Assembly: GCA_029204225.1 (NCBI GenBank)
Contig: MU832221.1
Span: forward strand, 1 to 64,000
Direction of reading: 5' to 3'
Length of the DNA: 64,000 nucleotides
Origin: Diphasiastrum complanatum
Taxonomy: Eukaryota; Streptophyta; Lycopodiopsida; Lycopodiales; Lycopodiaceae
Shown: one piece after another, positions 11,772 to 25,200 of the stretch
Layout: each line of letters begins with the position of its first letter
Position numbering within the stretch: position 1 is the stretch's first letter
Notes under the pieces: model-generated
Databases searched by the model: none
What the model was told of the DNA's origin: nothing
Seen by the model: only the letters and a program-made list of their open reading frames with translations
Position numbers and translations under genes: made by a program

Positions 11772-14700
11772 CTAGTAAGAGGAGACAAAACTCATACGTC
11801 AGTCCCTTAGTATACTTGTTGCTGAAATTAGATAAAGTCTTTTTTGCAGTAGTGCTCACTAATGCTTGCTTATTGAAAGATACCACATCTGTACAACAAT
11901 TAAAAAACAATACGGTTCAACAGTAAAGAAAAGCTAGTCTGATCACCTAATATCCATGAAAGATCAAAAGGGCAACATGCACCACATCAACAAGCTAAAA
12001 TTCAAAAGGCAATGAAAACTGTAAAGCAGTACTTCAGTTAATAAAACAAATAGCTTCCTGATGTAGCTACCACTTCGGAAACAATCACAAAATCCACTTG
12101 AACATAATATCTAAAAAATTTCAGCACAGGAAGCATTGAGCTATGGAAAATATTTCCCATGCCATACTCTTAAACCATTGGCTAATCTATGTACTTACCC
12201 ATGGCTATATATCCAGTGCATTGCCTATCAGCAGGTTGAGGCTGTGACCCAACTCCTACATGTGCCTCGTGGGTTCAAGCTGTGACCCCCACATGCCTAA
12301 GTTATAAGTCAATAAGGTAGGGCCGTGGAGATCCACCTGACTTGGGTAGGTGGTCTATGGACCTAACACCGACCTAGCACCTCTAAAAGATGGGAGTAAA
12401 GATTTTCCCATCCCCACACTAGCTAGTGCTAAGTTTGTAGTAAAAGAGTGGCACAAGTGACATGCTTGAAGACATCACCTAGTTGTGAAGTTATATACTA
12501 GGTCTAGCCCCTAACTAGTATACCCTTAGGTACTGGGCTAGTACCATTAAGGGCATGTCTTTATAGGACCCAAGTACCCTAAGTTGCCCAAATCTCTAGA
12601 AGGTTCCACTAAGGGCCTCTAGATAGAATATATAGAGCTTTCATTTGCACATTAGGTAGCTTATGATATTGATCTCTCTCTTAGTCCTCATTAGTCTTCT
12701 CCTTTCCTTGCTTGTAGGGTTAGGGTATGATATTATGTGATGTTTCTTAGCTATTCTTGTAGGGATCAGCTTAAGCTCTAAAATCTATGATTCAATTCAT
12801 AACCTGGTATAAAAGCACTTTCCCTTTGTAACCTTCTCATTTTCCTAATACTATTTTCAATTCTCTAAGCAACATTGATTACCGATGGTTTTTCCTTACT
12901 TTCAAACAAGCAATCATGTTACAAATTTATTGTTGAATAGATACAACGGTTGTCCTCGCCCAAGGAAATCCTCATCTAGTGAGATTTGGCCTAGTACATA
13001 GGGTGGACCCCTCTGCATGTCATGGGTCAGGGAAGGACGCTTCCACTAAGGAAAATCACACACCACCATCTGCATTTGGCGAGCTATGTACAAAGACTAA
13101 AAGAGGCCGACTAGACATTGTGAGGCTTGTGTGTGAGCCAAGAGGCACATCAAGAGGGCTACAAGAATGGTCAGGCAATACATGAAGGAATGGCAGTTCA
13201 AAGCTTCACCAAGGTCTAATTATGGGCCAAGGACTAGGACCATTAACAATCTATGTAATAAAAATTAGCAACTCAGGTGAATTTCAAGTTAAGGGCTCAA
13301 GGCCATTAAGTGACTAGGTTCATTGAACTTGCACCTTCTCTAACTTAAGTGTTTGATAGGAGAAGTTCTCTCTCTCCCTCTCTAACGCTCTCTCCACTCC
13401 TTCTAGAAGGGGAGTTAATGCATGCAACCAGCCTCACTAAAGATCCCATGCTGCATATTCAGCATGAATGGGAGTGCCATCTTGCCATTTGGAGGGGACT
13501 TCTTCTTTTGGTAGGGAGAGCTATGGGGCGCCCATTCCGCCCTCAATGCTGTGTTTTTCTTCGTTGCATGTTACTAAAATTTTATGCATGTCACTAAATC
13601 TTAATGCATGTGCAATTTCTTTTTCGGTACTATATCAATTTCCTTTTGCATGTTGTAATCTGCTTATGATAGTGAATTGTCGCTTGCATGTGGATTGAAC
13701 GACATTAGATTACTAATTTCCTACCTAGATCTATTACATTTGGTATCAGAGCATAGGTTTGCATGCTAAAATAGATCAAGGGTAGAACTTTTTTTTTGTT
13801 GCATGCAGCACAAGGAGAAATGGTTTTAAGTGGGTCATTGCCCTCCTCTTTCTTTTCCTCGCTGCCAACTGCAGGTGTTTATGAGCAGAATTCTCTCTGC
13901 ATTTCTTTTGCTGGAAAGGAAAAAAAACAGCATTCAAGAGACCTTGACCTTCGCTTAAAAAAAATTCTGCTGCATGCTTGCGGACCTTGCCAAATTTTCA
14001 GAATTCTGCCTGCAACATGGAGCATTCCACAACATAAAGAAAATCTGGAATATCCATTTCTGCGGATAGCAATAATGACTTGAAGAAATAGTTGAAGGAA
14101 TCAAAGAACTTTTGAAGAAGTTGCAAAAACACATTCGTATGTTGGAGACCAGCAGATCCAAGACAGAAGGATTGAAGCAGGAGGTCTCTTCCTCCAGCAA
14201 GTACCATCAGCGCAAACGGGCTTCATGGCATTTGTTTTCTTCTTCATCATCATCCTCTAGCAGTTCTACCTCACCATCCTGCAGCATGTCTCCGAAAAGG
14301 ACAGCACAGACAAACTCATCCATCTCAATAAGTATGATGGCAATGAAGAACCAAATAGACTTATGTCCTGGATTCAAGACCTGGTGTAACAAACTACTAC
14401 TTACTGCAAACTTCCAGGTGCAGGTTAACCACAAGAGACCGAACGATACACGTTCCACCCCGCCGTAGGACCTAATCCGGGTCCACCTTCCGTGCCCTGG
14501 CCTGTGACCGTATCAAGTGGGATCCAACTTCCATCCTCGACAGTGTCCCATACCACCACCTAGGCTCTCAGCCATCTCCTACCCCAAGCTAGCATACATC
14601 CTGGCCATGCACACGCTCTCCATCCACCTCCTCCTAGGTAGATAGAATGGATTGCAACTGAGTCCTCCTCCCCTTGTATACTTCCAAGGAGAGAGACTCC

Positions 14701-17700
14701 AAGCCATGTGCACACCTAGATCATGACATGTGGCAACCATGCAGGTTCACGAGTCACTGGTCAAGTCTACAGGCCCAGTCATCGTCGAGTCTCAAGTTTA
14801 GGGTTGGGACCCAAGGGAGTTGGGTCCCTAACTTTTCCTCTTCCTTAAAAAATTCCTTATCTAAGGAAGGAAATCAAGGAACCTCAGTCTAAGGTCATGT
14901 TCCTTTTCCCAAGTATCATCATCCTCAAAACTTCCTTTCCAACGACCCAGTACTCAGTTACCTGTCGGTTTCTGAGCCCACGTTGACGTACATCAACAAT
15001 GGCCTGTGGTTCCATAGGTACAAAGGATGGCAGGTCCTCAAGCCGAACTAAGTCCTCCTACAGTATCAAGTCATCCTTTCCACCAAGTCGTTCCTATAAA
15101 TGACTAACGTGAAAAATAGGATGTACCTTAGCACCTTGAGGAAGTTCTAGCTGATACGCATTACGATGGAGTTTCTTTACTATACGGAATGGCCCTGCAT
15201 GATGAGGTGATAACTTAGGACATTTCCCAGTCTTTAATACCTTAGAGTCTTTTGGGATTCTAAGATATACCCAAGCCCCCTCCTCATAGACCCTAGGTTG
15301 TCGCTTTTGATTGGCGTAAAACTGCCGTTTTTACGTTATCGCGAGCCACAAGCAACATTTCTTGCATAGATGAATCGTGCATGGAGAAGTGCGAATTCCA
15401 TCGATCCAACTACTACAAGACCGCTTCCAGGGTTCTATCCTTCTTTCCCCAGCAAAAATGTAATTTGTAGAGACAAATTGCCCCCAAGAAAATTAGACAT
15501 TTAGGAGAGACCTTCCCTTCGGGTTCACAAAAAACTTCAGGGGTGAACAAGGGTTGATGAACTAGTTGCCTTGATTGCGTCAACTCCTACTGATCCCGAC
15601 TGTGTTTGGATTGCATATCGACGACGATCTGTTGTTGTAGATTGTTAATTGCAAGCAACATAGCATCAGGATCTGAAGTAGAGGTAGATGCAGCAACCTC
15701 CTTAGCAAGGGACATAGGCTGTGTGGTAGGATTAGGATCCATCTTACAAGAGAAAGAGAGGTGAACTAAGAAAGAGATGATTGAAGAAGATCAAAAGCAA
15801 CTCAAGGAAGGTAGATACAAGACTACTCTTGCTATCTCTTCACAAACCAAATGGTATTGTCCATGGCTGCCAAGAGGAATAAGAAAGAGCAAGAAGAAGG
15901 ATGCACTACCACCTCCACCTCTTCTTCACAAGGAAAAAACATGCATAGGAGAGGTATGCCTCCCTCTCCATGCTTACCTACAGCCTGCCAAGTTTGCCAC
16001 CTAGCCTCCACATAAGCACCTCTGGCCACCCACCAGATTTCTTGCCAGCTGGCAGCCAGACACCCCCTCCCCCTTCATCGCTGGCTTTTTTTGCTTCCCA
16101 ACCCGCGAACAGACCCTTTTCACTGTTCACAGCGGAACCAAAAACTCATTCCTTGGGCGATGGGGGGTCCTCAGAATTAGCGCCTATAGTACTATGCCAC
16201 CTTTCCGCATCTGGACAGTACCTTATGGCTGTGTATTGAGGGGCCAAATCTGAGTTTTGATTACCTACGCTGAACAGACGGCGAATAACTGATTCCTTGT
16301 TTTTTAATTGCACTGGGGGGCCCATGGAAACAGACCGCTACCTTCAAAAAGAGCGGATCTGCTGCACGCTGCAGCCTGCCACCTGTCCTGGCTTGGTCAG
16401 TGCCACGTAGCAAATTCCGCTGGGCCCTAAAATCTGTGTTTTTTTTTTTCTCAAAAAAAAACTTGAGAAATAGCAGAGAGAGAAGGAACGAAAAGGTGCT
16501 TAAAAAACACATTTCTAGCCCAATTTTAATTCCGTCAAAGGCATCGTAACTTACAAGAAAACTTCCACAGATCAACGCACCTGCTTTTAGCATGCAGTGG
16601 CTCCAGACTTTTTAAACGAAAGAACCCAAAAGAACAACAATGCAAATTCTTCGCAGGATTGAGGTATTCGATTCAAGATGAGGTAAACATTGGAAACCCT
16701 CAATCTTTAGATGATACTATTGCTTTAGTTGAAAAAGTTGAAATGAAGCTGTTAAGCCCGGGGAAAAGTAGGAAAGAGGAAAAGAATACCAAGGTCAAAA
16801 TCCAGGATTATGAGGAGGAGATTGACTTCCTTATGGGACCTATTAATGGTGCGGATGCGATTTTGGGAATTCCATGGTGACATTCAACAAAGCCTGTAAT
16901 GGACTATGACCAGCGTGCTTTCTGCCTTCTCCTTCTTTCATGCTGGCCGTGAGGTTAAAATCAGGGCTAATCGCAGCAGTGAGACTATTCCCTTGCTTAA
17001 CCATATTCAAATTAACAAGGCAGTCACGGGAGGTATGGACACTTATCTTTTATTTGCTCATGAGAAGCAACAAGTAAAGCACAGAGAAGATAACGGAAGA
17101 CATGCGTCTTTGGAAAAGTATGCTCACTGTTTTGCCCAAGAATTACCAAGCAAACTTCCACCGGAGCATCCTGAAGATCACAAGATTCCTATTATGCCAG
17201 GAAGTTCTCCTCCATTTTTAGAGATATCAAATCTTTTACTGGAATATTCTTTGATGACATACTCATTTTTAGTAAAAGCAAAGAAGAGCACCTATTACAT
17301 CTTCGGATTTTTTTTGACACTTTAACCCAACACTCACTTTACATTAATGAAAAAAAAAAGAGAGTTCTTTTTTAGTGGGATTCACTACTTAGGTCATATC
17401 ATTTCTGCAAACAAAATTTCAATGGATCCTGAAAAAGTAAAAGCCATTTTAGAAGGGCCAATTCTTTGAGATGTTCATGAAGATCTTTTTTAGGGCTGGG
17501 TTCTTATTATAAAAGATTCATTTTTCATTTCGCCCATCTAGCTGTTCCTCTACACGATCTGACAAAAAAGCACATAAAATTCTCTTGGACGGATTCTATA
17601 CAAAAAACTTTTAAAAAGGCTATCTACTAAAACCTGTCCTTATGGTTCCAGATTCACTGTAAAAAACCTTTAAAAGCACCTAAGGTTGCAAGGCTGTTTA

Positions 17701-17818
17701 TCAAGCATATTTTTCCAGCCCATGGAATTCCTAAGTCTATCGTTTCAGATAGAAACACCAAATTCACAAGTAATTTCTTTTGGCATGGAAAAGACATTAA
17801 CAAAACTTTCTTTCTTTT

Positions 17819-17877
<59 letters not shown>

Positions 17878-19640
17878 AAGGGGAGTTAATGCATGCAACC
17901 AGCCTCTCTCTTCTAGATCCCATGCTGCAGATTCAGCATAAATACGAGTGCCATCTTGCCAATTGGAGGGGACTTCTTATTTTGGTAGGGAGAGCTATGC
18001 TGAGGGAATTAATGGTTGATTGACGGAAAATGCTGCTAGCAGTAGCTTGCATAGCTGAGAATTGCTCGGTTGATCCGAGGCTTCATGTATTGTTATTTCT
18101 TGTAATCAAATCCCAGATTTGGGGAGGGAGCCCATTCGCCCTCTATGCTATGTTTTTCTTCGTCGCATGTTCCTAAAACTTTATGCATGTCACTAAATCT
18201 TAATGCACGTGCAATTTCTTTTTCGGTATTATATCAATTTCCATTTGCATGTTGTTGTAATCTACTTATGATAGTGAATTGTCGCTCGCATGTGCCTTCA
18301 TTTTTATCTAGCAGATCTTTAGTGGACGGTTAGCGAAGCACTTCCGCTAAACTTAGCGACCGAAAAAAAATTAGCAGATTATTTCCAACGGCTATTTTAG
18401 CAGACAATATCTTTTCTGGCAGCTATTTTGGCAAATTTTATGAGAAATACCTATTGCACTTTCTAACGACTTATTTGGAGCATAGATGCAGTGAATCGTG
18501 ATTCGCTGCAAAGAATCGTTATCCAAATCGTTGAAAAAAAAAATCAGAATAAACGATTTTTTGGCCCCCTCCTCGTGGACAGAACCGCGCCAGCCATGGA
18601 GGAGGCAAATTTTTTTTGTACGAGCTGTGGGCGTCCGATCTTCGCAAGTGACAGCACCTTCAGTTCTATCCGCAGCAGCAGCACGACCATCAGATGAGCA
18701 TGTTGGTTCAGTGACAACGGGTCCTTCTCGTCCCTCCTCCTCGACAGCAGATGCACCACATGCTTCGGCATCTGCTGCCAGAGAGAGTGACACACCCACA
18801 GATCAGCCATCCGTTGGGCATGCTAGACCACGAGCGCCATATATACAGCAGAGAGGGGTTAGGCCCAGGCAGCAAACCCTTGATCGATGCGGATGGCAGA
18901 GAGAGCAGCAGGCCCAGTGCACTCGACTGTGTGGCCAGTTCTTTTGCAAGTGCGGCATTCCTTTTGCTGTTGCTGACACTTGGGTGTTCAGGGAGATCTA
19001 CGCACAGATGGCGGCCGTGGATGCTACATGAGCACCTCCCAGGCGAGAGGCACTGCGAGGCAGGTTGCTTCGTCAGGAGGAGGAGAACATCACGCGGGAG
19101 CTGAGTTCCATTCGCTCAGCTTGGCAAGAGTAAGTACCTTGTCTTTATTATCTCTTTGCATGTGTTTAGGATTTACTGGTGGCGCAATTTTTGCATGTAG
19201 CTAATGGGTGTTTTGCGACAGGTATCGATGCACGATATTGAGTGATGGATGGACCGACGTTCGTCGGCGATCCGTCATCAATATCTTGGTTTCTTGCCCG
19301 CTTCGCACAGTATTCCTACGTGGCGTGGATGCCACTCGAGGTGGTGAGGCCATCACGGCCCACCACAAGATATGGTTCCCTCTAGTTCCGATTCATATGC
19401 GGACCCTTGGGATCTGCAGTCAGGCACAGATTCGGATGATTTATCCTACCATGACTCTGACGAGCCTTAGTTGTATAGTTTTCATTACGTTCATGGAACA
19501 TCATTGTACCCCTTTTTGGTGCCATTTGGCCCGATATTATATATTATGATGATCCTATTCACAGCATTGTCATGATTTAGTATTGTTCTTAATGGTTTTA
19601 GTTCAGTAACTTCAGTTTTATGGTTTTATGGTTTATGGTT

Positions 19641-19703
<63 letters not shown>

Positions 19704-22198
19704 GGTTGTTTTGTCAAAAATTGTTTCATTTAAGGCTAAAGTTCAGAATGATTCAGCTGGGTTTTTGTTCAGCATGGTTTTAGTTCCGTTTGTTGTGATC
19801 TGAGAGAGAGATAGAGAGAGGGTGAATTAGAGAAAGGGAGATTCATGCTACGTTCATTGGGGGAATGCCCCAATGTGTTCTCTTTTTTTTTTAGTTTTTT
19901 ATATGGGATACAGCTATAGCGTAAACCTGGGAGTTAATACACCTAAATTGGACCATCCTGCACCCAAAACAATCGACAAACTACACAGTCATAATCCTCT
20001 CAATCAAAGCTTTCATCTGATACCCATATTGCCTAAAAAAATTTCAAAAAAAAAAAAAATCGATTCTACGCGATTCTAGGAAAATCCCGAATCGCGATTC
20101 AGAATCGCGGTGCAACTATGATTTGGAGGAAGTTTTGGCACTTTTTCATCAGCATTTGTTTGCTAGTTTTTGATGGTCTTTTGGAGGCTCCAAGACCATA
20201 TTTTTTTTATGCACTTTCTTCCAAGAGGACGCCCATTTGCAGCCTTTTTTTGGCTTTGTTGGAATTGACTAGCATCCTACTTTGCCATTTCTCTCAACAT
20301 TTTTGCAGCCCATTTGCATGTCTAGTGCCCTACTTCACCACATTTTTGGGCATTTTTTTGCAGACTTGATTGGTGGTTATCCGACACCCTACTTCACCAT
20401 CTTTCTTAGCCTTTTTGTAGCCTATTTGCACGCCCTACTTCACCACATTCCTGGGCATTTTTGCAGCTTATTTGCAGCTCTGATTGGTGGCTATCCAACG
20501 CCCTACTTTGTCCTCATTTTCAGCATTTTTTCCAGCTTTGTTGCAGATCCAGCTGGTTTTCTTTTTTTTCTTGTGTTGGTCCTTCCTCAGTTTCATTGGA
20601 GGTATCTTTACATCTCTACTTTCTAGCTTCTATGGCAAACTGTTAGTTTGTTTTTCTAATTTCTATTTGTTATTTTTCTTTTCCCCGTTTTCATACTTTT
20701 CACTTTATGTTCTTGTAGATTTAATGAACTAATTTGTAGTGACGCCAAGAGTCCGCTCCCTCAAATCTATTGTTCATTCTTTCTCTTGAATCACGTTTTA
20801 CTTGATAGCCTCTCCCAATCACCTCGTGAGCCACCTCAAGATCCTATGGAAGAACTTATTCATAGGGCTCTTGATTGTGCTATTGCGTCATACCTTTCAC
20901 ATCTAGATGATGTTTCCATTTGCCTTGCTACTCTTCAGTCTCAGGTTGATAGTCCTTATGATCCTAGCAAGGCGCCCCTATGCAGCCTTCTTTTACTTTT
21001 GGAGCATCTTCTTCTACATCTCTTCCAATTGCCAGCCCTTTTGATGGTCACACCTTTCCTCCCACTCCGAATCCTAGTTCTTATCCTTCTGAGTATATTT
21101 TTGAGCTTCCTTCCATGAGCGAGCTTCATTCTCACATCATGAGTTCGAGCCACATCTATAGGTTGATGTTGATATTGCCAATGTTGCATGCTTTGGTGTC
21201 GATCATGAGCGCCATGCTACAGATGTTATAGCCTATGCTCATTGTTCTAATACTTTTCTTGGTTCTATGGTTACTCTAGCGGATCTACATGTCAGATGGT
21301 TTTGCATTTCATGATGGTCAATTTAATGCCCTCTTGCTTTTGCGATCCTTCTAGATGACTATGTATGTATCCTCAAGAATCCATGTGCTTTTATACATGG
21401 CTTTGTCATAGTCGATGTTGATGTTGTACACTCTTGGGCCTTGTGGATCCCTTGGAGTGTTAACTTTGTTTTCCTAGATACTGCTATACCTTCTTGGGCC
21501 TTATGGATACCTGGGCTTGATGCACATGTGTTGTTGTTTGTCAGGAGGATCTATTTCTATTTCATGTTTCTTGGCATTCTTGGTCTCTAATGTTGTTGCC
21601 AAGTTGTTATCCTTGTGGAGTTGTCGTCTTTGGGCGGTATTCTTGGGCTATTCTACTAACTTAGATATTTTGGTTGTTGGGGACCTGCATGCCGACATGT
21701 TCTTACGGCTTTCTTGGGCTATAAGCGTGCCTCTAGCGAGTTTCGACATTGGTTTAATTTACATCAGCTAATTTACAGTTGTATCATGTTGATTATATTA
21801 GAGATACATTTATAGCATGATTTTAGTTAAGGTACTATGCTTTGTGAGTTTTTTGTATGTTGCTTTTGAAGAACCTATTGTGCGATGACTTATGTCCTCT
21901 CCTTCGATATTTCCATTGGTTCACGCATATTTCTCCTCAAATTATTTTGAGATAGTTCTTATGATTGGTTATTACCACAGGTTTTGCTTGGGGCCAACAT
22001 TGAGGACAATGTTTTTAAAGTGGGGGAGAGTTATATATTGGGACTAGCCCCTAACTAGTCTGTACCCTTAAGTACTAGGCCATTGCCATTAAGGACATGT
22101 CCTTGTGGGACCAAATACCCTAAATTGCACTAATCTCTAGAAGGTTCCATTAAGGGCTATACATAGTATAGGGCTGTCACTTGCTCACTAGGTAGCTT

Positions 22199-22281
<83 letters not shown>

Positions 22282-25200
22282 GTCTTCTCCTAGGATTAGG
22301 GTATGTGATATTTCTTAGCTATTCTTGTAGGGATCAACTTAAGCTACTCATTTTATGATCTTTATGCTTCATTGATGCTAAAATCTGTGATTCAGTTCAT
22401 AACTTGTCAGACAGTCCAGCTAAATAAGAATTGTCGTACTCCAAATTTGAATGACTGATAAAGTCTACCTCTAGCACTTCGCTCAGCATTCATTGTTCAT
22501 CGTTATGCGATTGTTAGATACTACGGTAAAACTAGTAGGGCATGCACATAACTTGCACTATTGTACATGGTATCAAAGCAACATTGTTCTTGAAATGCAT
22601 GTGTGCAACCATCGTTGAGAAATTCCTATGTGTGCAAGGTGCATCAATCCAGTCTAGCATATCAATACCACTTGAAGTTTTCAACTATACGGAGTTCAGT
22701 TCTACCATCAATTCTGTGAGTTATGGTTTAGAGGCCATACTTCCAAAAGGGCACTGAAAGCAATTGAACTTTCTAATCCAACAAATTCATCTTGGAAGAT
22801 CAGATTGCAATGCCAGTCATAAGGTGGATAAATCTTGCAATACTACAACCTACAAGAAGGGCGTTGATAGCAATTGCATACATTTTGTGGGGCCTAAAAT
22901 ATGTTCACCTTGGCAACAATAGCACACAAGCTATTAAAGGTGAAGGTACTGTGAGATTGAGTTTTGCAAATGATCAATCTAAGCTACTCTCTAAAGTCTT
23001 GTATGTACCAAATTTATCTACGAATCTACTCTCTATAAGCAGGATCACAGATCTAGGACATAGAGTAGAATTTGAATGTGATCAGTGCAAAGTAGTTGAT
23101 AGAACGGGCAAGATTCAAGCACTCGGAAAGAGGCATGGATACTTGTATAAATTAAGTCATTGATTTTCTGCCTCTAGTCAGGCGCTCAGTACTTCTATTC
23201 ATGCAACTAAAAGTAAATAGCTGAGTGCAAAAATACCTTAAAGTATGATGATCTGTGTACACATAAAACTCGGCGCCATATAAATAATGTCTCCACACCT
23301 TGAGCACATGTATAATCGCATACAGCTCTTGCTCGTGTGTAGGATATCTCTGTTGAGCTGGTGTCAACTTCTTACTCTCAAAGGCTACGGGTCTACCCTC
23401 TTGGCTCAATACTGCACCTACGGCAATGCCACTTGCATCCGTCTCTAGGTCAAAAGGTTTATGGGTATCCACAATCTTGAGAACTGGAGCTGTGGCCACT
23501 GACTCCTTCAAGTTCTCAAAACGTTGCTCAGCTTCAGCATCCCATCGAACCACAGTGTTGTTTTTCCTTAACTGGTCCGTTAAAGGAGCAGCTATCCAGG
23601 AATAATTCCTAACAAACCGCCGGTAGAACTTACAAAAGCCTAAGAAAGACTGTAATTGGCGTATATCGGCAGGCCTCGGCCACTTCTTAACCACAGCCAC
23701 CTTGGCTGGGTCAACCGAAATACCCTCAGTTGTCACTACGTGACCCAAATACTCGACACGAGTCTTACACAACTCTGTCTTCTGAGCATTGGCATACAAG
23801 ACAGAAGCTTGTAACTTGCCCAAAACGGTCTTGAGATGAATCTCATGCTCCTCAACCGCTTTACTAAAAACCAATATATCGTCAATAAAATTGACGACAA
23901 ACTTGCCCATATAGTCTCGCAAGACATCGTTCATGAGCATCATGAACGTGGCTGGGGCATTGGTTAACCCAAACGGCATAACCCAAATTTATAATGACCG
24001 AAACGGGTTGGGAAGGCCGTCTTTTGGACGTCTTCATCTCGAATCCGTATTTGATAGTATCCACTTTTGAGATCTATCTTACTGAAAATGGTGCACCTTG
24101 CAACGCATCCAGTAGATCATCAATCCTGGGCATCGGATACCTGTGCTTTACAGTGATCTTATTCAATCCCCTGTAATCTACACACATCCGGAAACTACCA
24201 TCCTTTTTTTTAACAAGTAAAATAGGAGAGGCAAAAGGTGAATAACTTGGACGGATGTACCCCAGCTTGAGATACTCCTCCAACATCTTTCTGACTTCCT
24301 CTTCCTCTTTTAGGCTCATTCTATAAGGAGGCCTACATACCGGACTTGCCCCTGGAACGAGCTCAATACGATGATCAACGTTCCGACTAGGCGACAATCC
24401 ATCTGGCATATTACTAATTAGCACGTGTTTAAACTGCGTGCGGATGGACTTCTCCAACTCACTTGCTGGGTCACATCTAGGCTGTAATGCAAATACATGT
24501 GCACTAGGGGATGCAAAAGTAAATGAAGCTTCTTGTGGTTTATTAGTGAGTGTGCTTATTTGATTATTACCAACATAAGAATCAAAACTGGAATCAACAT
24601 TCACATAACACAACCACAAATACTAAATCTCCATTCTCTTTATTTGCATACTGGAACAAGCTTCCGCACCGAAATAGTCATGACACGACGAGTGTCCTCA
24701 TCATCACTTACCAACAAGTCATCCAAAATTTCCTCATCCTTGCCCTCATCTTGACGTTGCATAGTATGGAGCTTCTTGCCCGTACGTCGAGGACAATCTT
24801 TGAGAAGATGCTTGCCAAGACAGAAAAAGCATAATCCGTCTTTCTTGGCCTTTTCCTTTTGCTCAGGACTGAGGGGAGACTTGTCGTAAGCACGACGAGC
24901 CATAGGAGATCCCGCCTTGCGCTTCAAAGTCTGCTGCATCTGGATAGGATCCTTCTACGAAAAGCCTTGCTGACCAGCTTGGCTAGACTTTCGCGAACCC
25001 TTCTTCTGAGGCCAGCTTGGCGCTCCAGATTCAGCCTTGGTGCGCACATTACCTTCAAAGTTGAGAGCTGTAGCAACTGCCTCTTCTAAGGTCTTGCACC
25101 CTTCATTAAGCACTGAAGGCCTCAACTCTTCACGAAGGCCAAATATGAACTTGTGGACTACCAGCCACTCGGGAATCTCTTCCGGAATCTTGATAAGTCA

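Larger units (their letters stand above)
12491..22403 (+). mobile_element. Degenerate plus-strand LTR retroelement (LTR-C) with nested insertions
   Basis: Two homologous LTR-like copies (12491-12803 and 22031-22403) face the same way. The left one is followed by a primer-site-like TGGTATAAAAGC (12805) and the right one is preceded by the purine tract AAAGTGGGGGAGAG. That fixes plus orientation. No intact gag or pol belongs to it; the interior holds other elements (13.3-18.3 kb and 18.48-20.12 kb) and low-quality open frames at 20.8-21.2 kb. No clear target duplication was found. It is probably old and possibly non-autonomous. Confidence 0.6.

Noticed and set aside
11774-11910. Extra N-terminal 46 codons open upstream of alpha-COP exon 3
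   Set aside because: They do not resemble alpha-COP and lie beyond a good 3' splice site; exons 1 and 2 supply the true N-terminus.
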